Assembly: GCA_018343915.1 (NCBI GenBank)
Contig: JABRWF010000006.1
Location: forward strand, 806,001 to 870,000
DNA from: Agroathelia rolfsii
Lineage: Eukaryota; Basidiomycota; Agaricomycetes; Amylocorticiales; Amylocorticiaceae
Length of the DNA: 64,000 bases
Reading direction: 5' to 3'
Made by a program: the position numbers and the translations under genes. Positions 21,570-32,280 of the stretch are shown piece after piece. Each line of letters starts with the position of its first letter. Positions within the stretch are counted from its first letter, which is position 1. Below the pieces are notes generated by a model. The model was not told the DNA's origin. It saw nothing but the letters and a program-made list of their open reading frames with translations, and did no database searches.

Positions 21570-23088
21570 AGTAATCACAGTTACTGAACAATCACGGCAG
21601 GGCTAACATAGCTGGCCACACTCAGATCTCCGAATCATGGTCCTTGTCGATCTTCTAACTTGATCTATATTTTAAGTTGGAAAATACTAGCACCCCGAGT
21701 GACGTGCGGCGTCCGTCAACTAGATCGTAGGTGGATCATAGATAAAGCATTGACTCACTCTTTGTATGTATACGGGTCGGTTGGACAAAGGAAGCAGGAT
21801 TGGTCAGAAGCTCAGCTGAGTTTCCCTTTGTCTGACTTGGATTCACTGGCAGCCACTTCTGAGTCGTTCGAAGTGGCTAGTAATCTATTAATATTCGATT
21901 ATGTCTGAGTTGCTCAGGCTAACCAATAGTGTTGGTACTCACTGCCAGTCTCCGCTAAATCATGGTGCTTGTCCAATCTTGGATAGGATCACTAGTATTC
22001 TGTCAATGGTCCACAACTTTTGGTTATAATTTCTGACGATAACGAGAATATGATCTACGATGATCCGCTTAGTCAGATTCTGTGTAATAGCCAAACTAAA
22101 ATAACCTTCACCAGTTCTATGAGTTGACTTAATTGATCGTTTTGATAGATACAATAATTTCAATGATGATTAAGATGGCAAAAAGGATGACAACTAGTAG
22201 AGATCCGTACTATCGCACCAGCACCCAAGTTGCTGACTAGAACATGACCCGCAGTAAATTGCTTATCTTTTCCTCCTTGGAAATGCTTACTAGTGCGTAC
22301 CAGCTGCCACAGCTATGTACTAGTGAGGAAGAACCGGACCCCTGTGAAGAAGGCCTGAAACTGAGGCCTTGAATTATCATGACTGAAGTGCAGCTCAATT
22401 GGTGAATTAGCCACTACAAACGAAGGCCGCTATCGACTCGAATGAGGAATGGACTAATGAAAATAATTGAGGGCATTGTTAATCAATCTTACATCATGAA
22501 GATCACACATTTGATCTAGTAGTAAGCCATACGGATACTGTTGGAACTACAATCCATGCGGTTCGAAGCATCGGATTTAAGATCACATGATTAAGTAGAT
22601 TAGATGTATAAATTTCTCGGTGTAAATATTTCGTACTTTATCCGTTTGCCTGTGTACGCCCATGTACAAGGACAAACGGAATGACAACCTTGTTCTGGAT
22701 TATCAACAGATACCATGATTTGTAACTAGGAATACCATAAACAAAGAGCAGTTACATGACATAGCAGCCTGAGATTGGTTTACTGTTCACGGTATTCGAT
22801 TGGATTTGAGCAGTTCTGTCCGAGACTACTGAGACTAATGCGACCCCTATCAACAGCAATAGGTGGGTGCACTCAGGTCGATGTCAGTGATGCACAGATC
22901 TGATTGATTGAGGTTGATAACATTGTTAGACAAGATAAGTGTGGAATATTCAAGATATATGGTGATGATTTCAAGCTAAGGGGCGCGAGTCATAAAAAAA
23001 TGGATGTTGGGTTCTCTTGTACACTTATGCAGAATTTGTGTCTTACAATAACAATATTACCCATGACATTACAGTGAAATGTGGTGTC
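21570..23088. other. Intergenic with 3'-flank repeat and a hairpin
   Basis: The 3' flank of copy F to about 21800 has diverged copies near 25800-26167 and 28024-28140. At 22641-22680 lies a near-palindrome, TCCGTTTG...CAAACGGA with an inner TGTAC/GTACA pair, matching the start of the repeat at 28165. No gene is seen in the rest. Confidence 0.5.
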
Positions 23089-23760
23089 TTATTCCGCCAG
23101 AACTTTTCTGACCTCTTTAGAGTCAAAGTGTTGATCCAAGTCCCTGGCCAATGCATTGGATGTTTCGACCGCAAGAAAGTGCCCACCACTCTCAAGGATG
23201 TTCCAGGAGGTAACATTGATTCCCATACGGACTGCATAGCGTCTGGGTGGCCAAGAAACCTCGTGCCATCCTACAGCAACATGCATCATGAGATTGCAAA
23301 ATTTAGATAATCACGTATCATCTTTGAACGCACCAAATCCTATGGCTGTAGCTTGATTAATTTTGTTTCTAGATGGATTGTATTCTATACCATATCCAGA
23401 GATAGAGAGATAGTAGAGCCAAAAAGAGGATGTGATGGAGCCAGTGAACCAATAAAGAAGGTAGTTGGCAATGACAAAGTCCGTTGGTAAATGAGTACCA
23501 GGGGCTGACCAGCTATGCATCTTTTCTCCAATGTAAGCGAGAACAGATATGAGGCTTGCTGAAAGCGCTGCTCCTAACGTCTAGGATAAAACAATTTGAA
23601 ATTAGAGCTGGAACATAGATGTAAAGCACGCATGAGTTCGCACAAACATACATAAGGTACGGTGCCCCGTATCATTGAATAGGCATGGCCCTTCTTCTGA
23701 ATCTCCTAACCACGGAACAAGCCCTCCTTCTCGATTGGGGAAAGCGAGTCATCAATCTGA
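23089..23760 (-). pseudogene. Truncated epoxide hydrolase (alpha/beta hydrolase) pseudogene
   Basis: Three minus-strand pieces join by good splice signals. The first reads DSLSPIEKEGLFRG, then TAG (23706-23708), then EIQKKGHAYSMIRGTVPY. The second gives LGAALSASLISVLAYIGEK, MHSWSAPGTHLPTDF and LLYWFTGSITSSFWLYYL. The third, joined by a GTGCGT donor, reads SWPPRRYAVRMGINV and ESGGHFLAVETSNALARDL, stopping at 23089. These match the C-terminal half of the microsomal-type epoxide hydrolase family: the (L)xYWFTxxIxSS block and the catalytic His in GGHF. The N-terminal half, with the nucleophilic Asp, is not found upstream. The in-frame TAG and the missing half mean it is not functional. Confidence 0.6.
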
Positions 23761-24099
23761 ATCTATTCTACAAGTTGTATGGGTATTACCTCCCATATAC
23801 TATGTTACCAATAGATACCTATTTTTAGAGATTTCATCAATATCATGATACATAGTTGTGATGTACTAAATGTTGATGCGCCAGTGATGTCCCTGCTTTC
23901 TTCTTATCTTTGTTGTAGGTGCTCTCGTGATCATATACTGGAGCACGTTATAAAATAGCCCTAATACTTAATCTCGCCGACAGTCTACGGTCTCCCTGTA
24001 TTTTCAGTTCAACTTGGAGTCGCAGCCGCCTACAAGCAGTACGTGGCAACATGTAACCCAGCTGGCTTGAATTAATCGTGCCTTGAACCTGTTCTAGAC

Positions 24100-24356
24100 A
24101 TGAAGATCTCTACCTTGATACTAGTGTCTGCCGTGTACACAGCTTTTCTACCTACCGTAGCAGCATACCCAGCCCAAGGGGTAAATATCTCCGCATTGCA
24201 CTGTACCTCTCGCCATTATTGTCCCTTTATCTCGAGTGCTTCACCAATGCTATTACTAATTTCAAAATACGCAACCAGATAAAAAGGGAAGTTGACGTGC
24301 AGCAACAGGCAAGAGGGACCGATGTTGAAGGCAGCTTTCCTGGTAGTAATTATTGA
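24100..24356 (+). CDS. Candidate small secreted peptide precursor, two exons
   Basis: Exon 1 (24100-24180) encodes MKISTLILVSAVYTAFLPTV, then AAYPAQG. This is a textbook signal peptide with a likely cut after VAA. A 98-bp intron, GTAAAT to ACCAG, has a TACTAAT branch site about 20 bases before its end. Exon 2 (24279-24356) continues in phase: IKREVDVQQQARGTDVEG, then SFPGSNY and TGA. The product is 52 residues, with a Lys-Arg site of Kex2 type that would release a peptide of about 22 residues without cysteines. No family is recognised. The gene is supported by signal peptide, splice signals and frame, not by homology. It could also be a relic of a longer gene. Confidence 0.4.
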
Positions 24357-24840
24357 GACGGCCCATGTGATTTGGAATTTCCGTGGACAAGTTACTTGAA
24401 GTGGCAATAATAGCATGTACCAGTGTACACTCAACTCTTGATATGCAGCGTAATGCAGAATGCATCCATAGTGGAGGAACTACGCGCGGAATAATGTATT
24501 CTGAAATATAATGTTTTGTTTCGTACACAATTTTGGAACTTGAACTAAGAAATGAGCAAAAAAGAACGATACAGTCACTGCACAAAAATTTCTGATGGGG
24601 TGGTCTCATGGCTACACCTCCCTCAGAATATTTTCGACCCAAACAAAGTATACTGTGTTATAACAGACACCTGATAATCCCATGTACACATCCAAAATAT
24701 TTTCTTACATCAAATAAACAATTTGTAAGCGAGTACACAAAAGCCCCCCTCAAGACATATCTCTATGATTATTCACTCTGGGAGAAAATAAGTTACATCA
24801 AAAACTACATGAAATACATCTGGATTTGTATGTAGATACT

Positions 24841-25214
24841 CATCCATTTGACTCCGTACAATCACATTGTACGAGACAAGCAGAATACTGTCTTCTATGT
24901 TGTCTTAAGCTGGCCTGACTGGCTGGCTTGATTTCATGATATCAGCGTTATTGATTGATTTGAGCATTATCCTCCAAGTCCATCATTACTAACATTGATG
25001 TTCATGTACTCATCATGATATTGTATTTTTTTAAGGTTTAAATTGATACCTCCGTTTTTTATATATCTTTGTTGCAATTACCCGTGACCATATGCCAGAA
25101 CATGATATAAGGCGGCCTTGAGTGGCTCGAATGTCTGATCTCATTGATTAGTTAGACTGACAATTCTCCCCCCCCCCTCCGAGTTCTGGATCCAAATCCC
25201 ACCTATAGTAGACG
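24841..25214 (+). repeat. Interspersed repeat R2, copy 1
   Basis: About 375 bp, directly repeated at 28165-28533. Shared blocks include GTCTTAAGCTG(G/A)CCTG, CTCATCATGAT, GACCATATGCCAGAACATGA and GGCCTTGAGTGGCTCGAATGT, then AATCCCACCTATAG at the end. No coding capacity. A C run lies near 25168-25177. The last 95 bp have tRNA-like elements (a GAGTGGCTC arm, a GTCTGA/TTAGAC stem, and a GGATCCAAATCC box-B-like segment), which would fit a SINE but is weak. Confidence 0.6.
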
Positions 25215-25783
25215 GGTGTCATAATCACCTTGCTACAATTGGACTCCTTCCGCGTACGGCCCCGCCGTGTGTCATCATCTCTCTCTCTTTTGTTCTGAGT
25301 CTTGTCGGTCTTTGCACTTAGTCTTACTTTCTAACTTGCTTTTGTCTTCATTCGCATTGGTTTCATCTTGTTCATCCTTCAACTAGCTTACTCACCACGT
25401 CATATTGTTAATTGTCTCAGTCTCCGAGTCGACTATCTTACCAATTCATTGATGTTGATGGTCTTATCAGTAGTAGCTATCTCATCCCGTTGTTATTCCA
25501 CTCATGTGTATATTCTCTGGACGAGCCCCTATCTCGAAAAAAAAAATCTAAATTCCCAATCTGTTAAGAAGAAATATTGGCCTACACCACAAGCTTAAGC
25601 TAAGAGCGGTTGACGTCAATGACGCCTTCATTGATGTAAGTTTTTATTGAGATGCCTTGTGCAATTCAATAGCAGCTTGGTATTTTCCCATGGACAAACA
25701 GCTCGAAGCGGCTATGGAAATGTGTCTTAACTCTTAACATATACAATAACGGAAATCAAATGGATGGTCGCGTAAATTGCAAT
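25215..25783. other. Intergenic, nothing recognised
   Basis: AT-rich with pyrimidine-rich stretches near 25270-25400. No supportable gene, repeat or RNA. Confidence 0.45.
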
Positions 25784-26167
25784 ATGCCTAGACTTCAGAG
25801 AAAAACGTCAATGATTGCCGTTAGAAATAATCGCAGTTGCTGAATAACACGGTAATAGGGCCAACATAGCCTGGTCACTCACCTAGATCTCCTAGTCATC
25901 ATTAAATCATTAAATAAGCTCCCGTCTTTTCAATCCATCAAACCCTACCACTTTTATCATTTGATGCAGTGTACGCAAGGATGTTTACATTATACATAAT
26001 AGTGTCCAGCCATAATTCACTTGGCATAGGATATTACTATTGTATTTAGCGTTGATAATTTGAAGCTAATGTATGTGTATTACTTGTATAGAAGTCCGCT
26101 TGAATTCAAGGTCATGGTCCTTGTCGATCCTCCAACTTGATCTATATTTTAGGTTGGAAAATACTAG
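25784..26167 (+). repeat. Orphan last exon and 3' flank of a DUF6534-family gene
   Basis: The sequence from 25784 matches the last exon and 3' flank of copy F. It encodes MPRLQRKTSMIAV where F has VPRLRRKLSMITV, then follows the F flank through GGCCAACATAGCC. After an insertion of about 200 bp, the flank resumes at 26110-26167 (TCATGGTCCTTGTCGATC, GGAAAATACTAGCACCC). No other exon of the family lies upstream, so this is a fragment of a further lost copy. Confidence 0.6.
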
Positions 26168-26326
26168 CACCCAATCACGATTACCCAGATGAATCTGATC
26201 ACGAGAAAAAAAAATCCGCAGGACGTTCGTGAAAATGAGTGGACTCAAGGATGCAAGTGTCATAAGGCCGAGTTGGCTTGAAACTTTGCAACTGGGTTCC
26301 TGAACAACTCTCTGTGTAGATAATCT

Positions 26327-27750
26327 CTAGGCATTACCTCCTTGTGATTGACCAGGCTTCGATCTGTAATTATCATATGTGGTAATGTTCAATGTCTGGC
26401 TTCGTTGTCTGAGCCCTTCGCTGTAGAAGCGATTGTCCACAGAAGTCTGTATAGTAAAGACAAATTGAGAATACGAAGACATAAGAAGAGTTATAGGACG
26501 CACAGTTGATAGAACACCTGCTGCCAAGAACGAAGACTGAAAGTCAGTAACAAATGTTCCTGATCCCTCATGAAGGATGTTGCGGAGGTCCTGGCGACCA
26601 AGCAAAGTATAAAGGACGGATAGTGTGTGTATGTGAGAGACCGAATATTGTGCCGACAAGCTGGTAGAGTAATCGCTCAGTATATCAGAACATACATGGG
26701 CATGATCATTACCCTACCCATAGCCTGTCTCGGCACCAGATACGAACTAATGACATTGTCTTAGTGCTAACAACGATGTAGAAAGAACCGACTTACGAGA
26801 ATTAGGTTCAGCAGCGCACATATAGCTGTGAGCAATCCAGTCTCGACAGACATCCGTTGCAAGCGAGAGATCATGGCATCATTACTGCGCAATACGCTCC
26901 TGCTACGCCAGAGATAAAAGACTAGAACAGCAGCAATACCAAGGTCGCATGAACTCGTCTGATCAATATGATACAGATGCATCAACAAGTGCTGCAGGAT
27001 ATATGCAATGTACGTACCAGGATAAGCCAAATGATACCTGGAACAAAAACGACTGGTGGGAGCTGGCTCAACCGACCCACTGCAAAGCAAGAAACGGTGA
27101 TCCTATTCCAGACAAAAGGATGGGGTGAGTCCAACGAGAACATTGACATAGCACATGAAATGCTCAAAGTTCAGGTATAGTCGTACTTGACACCAAAAAC
27201 CAAAGAGCCTAGGGCAACTAAGATTGGAAAAAGGGGTAAGCTGAGTTAGGTATTGCCCAATCTCATGATATACCTGTTTCCAAGAAGACGCAAATGGTCA
27301 ACGAACGTGTGACAGCCCAGCATCGGAAAATGTAAAATATATGGGCAACAAAAGCTATCCAAGCCGTGAAGCCTGGCTCTATCCACATCATCCAATCCTG
27401 AGTGTCGAATTTTTCACAATCTCCATAGTCCCATACAAGCCTATAATATAGCATCGTACTTTCAAGTGATGACAAGGATGAGTTTTTGGTATAAAAATGA
27501 CGTGGCTTCATGATTTGTGGACGTACAAGTTTACAATACCTAGAAACATGGTGGAAACAACAAGACAGGTAACAATTGACCTGCAGAACAAAGTATCGCT
27601 GCTGAAGTGGTAGCGAAAGTATGCAACTGCCTGATAGCATATTATCCCCAGCAGGAATTGTTCGACCATTATACCTACGAGTACAGAACTTATGAGGACG
27701 GTAATTGCAGAGCAAGAGGACGACAGGCTATTCGAGCCTTCGTTCGTCAT
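26327..27750 (-). CDS. DUF6534-type multi-pass membrane protein, copy G
   Basis: A complete member on the minus strand. It starts MTNEGSNSLSSSCSAITVLI, then VGIMVEQFLLGIICYQAVAY and FRYHFSSDTLFCRSIVTCL. Exon 2, entered at TTGAAAG near 27474, reads LYYRLVWDYGDCEKFDTQD and PGFTAWIAFVAHIFYIFRCW. Exons 3 and 4 give VALGSLVFGVKY and SQLPPVVFVPGIIWL. Exon 5 is TSSCDLGIAAVLVFYLWR, with NDAMISRLQRMSVETGLL. Exon 7 is SVSHIHTLSVLYTLLGRQ, with DLRNILHEGSGTFVTDF. A 57-bp intron (GTGCGT to ATACAG) leads to the tail SVDNRFYSEGLRQRSQTLN, ending SQGGNA. It is closest to A, B and C. No stop or frameshift was found. It is inverted relative to the other copies. Confidence 0.75.
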
Positions 27751-28164
27751 TATAGTCCGTGAGCCAAATATTTTTCAGCAAAGAGAGATTCGCCCAGTCG
27801 AAAATTCCGGATTCAGCTGAAGAGAGAGAAGGCTAGTCGAGATACAGTTCTAAGGGGTGCTCAAGCACAATCCAATGTCCCGCTGTCAGGTAGCTTATGC
27901 AAATGACATGGTACTTTGAGATTAATGGCAGACCACCGAGTGGTGTACTGACATCAAAGAAATGTTATCGATGCAGGGAGGGTGACTAGACTTTGTTATT
28001 CAAAGCCCGACATCGGTGCTGTCAAGTGACGCGCGGCATCCCGTCAACTAGATCGTAGGTGGATTATAGATAAAGCTGTGTGTGTACGGGGTCGGTTGGA
28101 CAAAGGGTGCAGGATTGGCCGGGATTGGTCAGAAGACTGGCTCTCGCGCTACCGGCCCTAAATT
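27751..28164. repeat. Upstream region of copy G with a piece of the copy-F 3' flank
   Basis: The first part should carry the promoter of copy G. From 28024 to about 28140 the sequence matches 21697-21800 (CGTCAACTAGATCGTAGGTGG, TCGGTTGGACAAAGG). It runs straight into repeat R2, which suggests that flank piece and R2 moved or were duplicated together. Confidence 0.5.
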
Positions 28165-28533
28165 CATCCGTTTGATTCCGTACGATGACACTATACAAGA
28201 CAAACGGGATACTATCCTCTGTATTGTCTTAAGCTGACCTGGCTGGCTCGCTTGATCTTATGACACCAGTGTTGTTGATTGCTTTGGGCATTGTCATTAT
28301 CAACACTAAGGTTCATATACTCATCATGATGTACTATATTTTTTCAAAGTCCAAATTGATGGCCCTGTTTTTCTTTTCTTTCTATCTATCTTTGTTGCAA
28401 GTACTTGGCGCGACCATATGCCAGAACATGATGTAGGGCGGCCTTGAGTGGCTCGAATGTGCGATCTTATCGACCAATTAGACTGACAATCCCCCTCCAA
28501 GTTCTGAATCCGAATCCCACCTATAGATGGGCA
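28165..28533 (+). repeat. Interspersed repeat R2, copy 2
   Basis: Direct copy of 24841-25214. It opens with a hairpin (TCCGTTTG...CAAACGGG) that is better preserved than in copy 1 and also occurs alone at 22641-22680. It ends at CCTATAGATGGGCAGTACGT, and that last 20-base tract is repeated in tandem just after. No open frame. Confidence 0.6.
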
Positions 28534-29028
28534 GTACGTAATTTAGATGGGCAGTACGTAATGATATACTTTTAGTTTGCATTGAGCACGAAGATTACTA
28601 CCATGACACTCCTGTCTGTCACATCACGGCTTTGGCTTACTATTGTAAATGGCTGTGATTGCAACGTATTTGGTTGACTTCTAGCTTCTGTTATATTTAT
28701 GCTATTTACATTTTTGTAATATTCAACATCAATATCACTTTTTTTTTCAAGTTCTTATCCCGTCGTTACTCTATTATTATTCCTATCATCATCCAGATAT
28801 CCGACTTAAGGTTTTACACTCTAAGCGCTGCAATTTTTGCAGGTTATATACTTCATAATCATATGCATGACCACTTACGTTGTAAAATAAATGCCCTAAC
28901 AGGATCTATGCGTTCGACAATCAATGTATCGACAGTTGACACGGGTAAAGTAGTAAGGGGTCATACCCACAGGTTATGATTATACAGTGTCTCATGCACG
29001 TTTCCGTGATTACATTACATGTTGGATC
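28534..29028. other. Intergenic boundary between accessory and core gene blocks
   Basis: About 500 bp, AT-rich, with no gene. Downstream of this point paralogues and repeats stop and conserved single-copy genes begin. Confidence 0.5.
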
Positions 29029-29720
<692 letters not shown>

Positions 29721-29874
29721 CGCTGTCGTCGAGGTGTGTGTATGCAGCCGTTGCCGCAGTTGCTTCCGGGTGCAACTTCGTTTCAATCACGAAATTTCTG
29801 TTTGTCTTTGACCGTAACCCGGGTAGCTGCTTGCTGGGGTCCATCTCTTGGGGACTACAGACTTGCACAACAAA

Positions 29875-31751
29875 ATGGCTATGACTGCTGATTCTGATCT
29901 TGCCTGTGAGACAGTTTTATGCTAGGCCTCTGCGTTTTCTTTCGACTGTGCTTACCTACACGGCCATTATCAGCGACTTATACTCTCATACACTCCTTTC
30001 TGAAGAAACATTCCCATGACAAGGCTGCCCAAGCTCTGAGGAAGGCTGTTAAAGATGTGGTTCTCATAGAAAATGATTCGGAAACCGACGGCCCGCAACT
30101 AGACGAAATTTTAAAACAGTGGAGAGCACTCAGCACCGTATCCTCAAAAGCCACTTCAGCGTCATCAACGTATGTCCGAACCTCATGATAATGTATTGCA
30201 ATCAAATTTTCTGAACACACGATAGCGATACCAGCTCCGATACCAGCTCTGAAGACGACTCGTCCGACTGTTCGTCCATCTCCACCTTGAAACAATAAAC
30301 TTACTGCAACATTCCTTTCGTAGCTTCATTGGACTCGGATAGTGACGAGCCAACAGCGCCAAAAGCTACCTCCAGCTCAAAACCGTCCAAAGTAAGGGAT
30401 ACTGTATCAAAATTGGTATCATCTGCACTTAAAGGCAAGACCACAAAGCCAAGCAAAGCCTCAAAGCGAGACGCTCCGCCCTCGTCTTCATCCACTTCTG
30501 ATGATGATGGTTCTACCAGTCTCCTCATATCCCACTCGATTTTCCACTGACATGTTGTGCAGATTCATCTTCGTCTTCTTCCGAAGACGGTACGTTTTTC
30601 CATGTTATTTTATATGTATATGCCTTACTTCTGTGAAAAGATTCCTCGTCATCATCATCTTCGGAAGACTCGGATTCAGACTCTGGCGAGTGCTTCTTCT
30701 CTTGGTTTGCTTATAGATTGAAATACTTAGTAACCCCCAGAGAAAACTGAAGTAGAAGTCGCCTCGAAAAAGCTCAAGCCGGAAAATCGAAAGTCGCCTT
30801 CCTCCGCGGTTGAATCTAGCATTACTTTGACGTCTGGAAAAAAGAGCGAGGATGATGATTCTGATAGTTCTGACTCCGATTCAAGTTCTAGTGAAGATGA
30901 TTCAGGTAAAAAATCTTCGGTCTCTGCAAAATCAAAAGACCAGGCAAAGGCAAAAGAATCAGCTGCATCATCATCATCATCGTCATCGTCGAGCTCGGAT
31001 TCATCTGACGAATCTGACTCTGATGAAGAAGTCAAGAATGAAACGGCTTCTTCCAAGCCTAAAAATCCTCAACCAGCCAAGAAGGCATCGTCTAGTTCTT
31101 CGTCTAACTCGTCTTCATCGTCGGATTCCTCAGATGACTCCGATGAAGGAGATAGCAAACCCACCAATACCAACACCAAGCCCACATCCTCAAAAAATTC
31201 ATCATCAAGCTCTTCGGATTCTGACTCCAATAGCTCATCTTCGTCTTCATCCGATGATGACGAGCCGACTCAGCCTACCAAGAAGCGTCGTACGAACGAT
31301 GAGGGTGCTTCGGTGGTTACAGCGACTACCAATGCTCCTCCACAATCCGTTTCCGCATCCGCTGCTCAGGGCAAAAATAAGGAGCCAAAGCCGCGTAAGA
31401 ATAACACGCCTTTCCAACGTATAAAACACATGGAATCCAGTGAAAAGTTATGGGACCCTAGCTTTGAGGCACGGGTATGTCATGATTGCTGTATCATCTA
31501 TCTTGAATTTGCTTCAATAATGAATTCGTTAGGGAGGAGAGACTAATGATTACGGAGCTCGTGCACATCGTGATTTGATCGTTACGCGTGGTGCTGGTTT
31601 CCGCAAGGAGAAGAATAAGAAGAAAAGGGGTAGCTATCGAGGTGGAGAGATTACCGTAAGCTCTCTTCTACTTTTCATGGCGGGTGGAACGGGGTGCCAA
31701 TTCTTTTTCTGCATCTAGATGAAAAGTCATAGCATCAAATTTGATGATTAG
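29875..31751 (+). CDS. SRP40: Nucleolar phosphoprotein of the Srp40/Nopp140 family
   Basis: A chaperone-type nucleolar protein linked to snoRNP and pre-rRNA work. The first exon MAMTADSDLA splices (GTGAGA to TATCAG) to STYTLIHSFLKKHSHDKAAQ, a LisH-like N-terminus. The middle alternates Ser/Asp/Glu clusters with Lys-rich stretches, split over several small exons, as in Nopp140. The C-terminus is the diagnostic SRP40_C domain: PFQRIKHMESSEKLWDPSF, GETNDYGARAHRDLIVTRG, AGFRKEKNKKKRGSYRGGE. A last intron (GTAAGC to ATCTAG) comes before MKSHSIKFDD and TAG 31749-31751. One intron (about 30686-30740) seems to use a GC donor. Short acidic exons near 30,230-30,690 are the least certain part. Confidence 0.85.
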
Positions 31752-32280
31752 AGTATTTGGAATTATAGCTGGGGGTTTGGATTTCGCAATTATATTTCAT
31801 GCACAAAATAGGTTTCAATCATCAAAAAGAGAGTTTATGTACTGGCACATCGAAATACTTATGTATTATCTTGATTTTGTAACCAGTATATTGTAAAATG
31901 AATCCGAGAACAGATAGCAGTTGAGTATACGAGTCACGTATAGTATTATAATGTGCATCTTGAACTTGCCTCGTGAATTCATGTTATGCTGTTAGACTTA
32001 CCCCGCATTGGATTCATAACCGACGTTCGGTTGATTCTATTTGCCATGACCGGTAAAGAAGGTGCCGTCGCGCTCTTTACACGTCTGACTGTAACTTGGG
32101 CTCATTCACATCGCGCTGCTATTTTTTCTGATAGGCTAGGGTCAAGAATATACAAGGCAAACACCACCGTTAGAAAATTCGGATTGATTGTCGTTCTGCA
32201 AGGCATTAGACTTAGTACTACGCTACTGTCATTGACTTAGGTCGGAAAAAGACATTCGGACTCGGCATTAACACTTCAAC
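31752..32280. other. Intergenic, no gene recognised
   Basis: About 530 bp between two genes on the same strand. An 84-codon frame at 31986 has no family features. The region should hold the terminator of SRP40 and the promoter of the hydrolase. Confidence 0.5.

Noticed and set aside
31986..32240. 84-codon frame between SRP40 and the hydrolase
   Set aside because: No recognised features; codon content and position suit an intergenic region.
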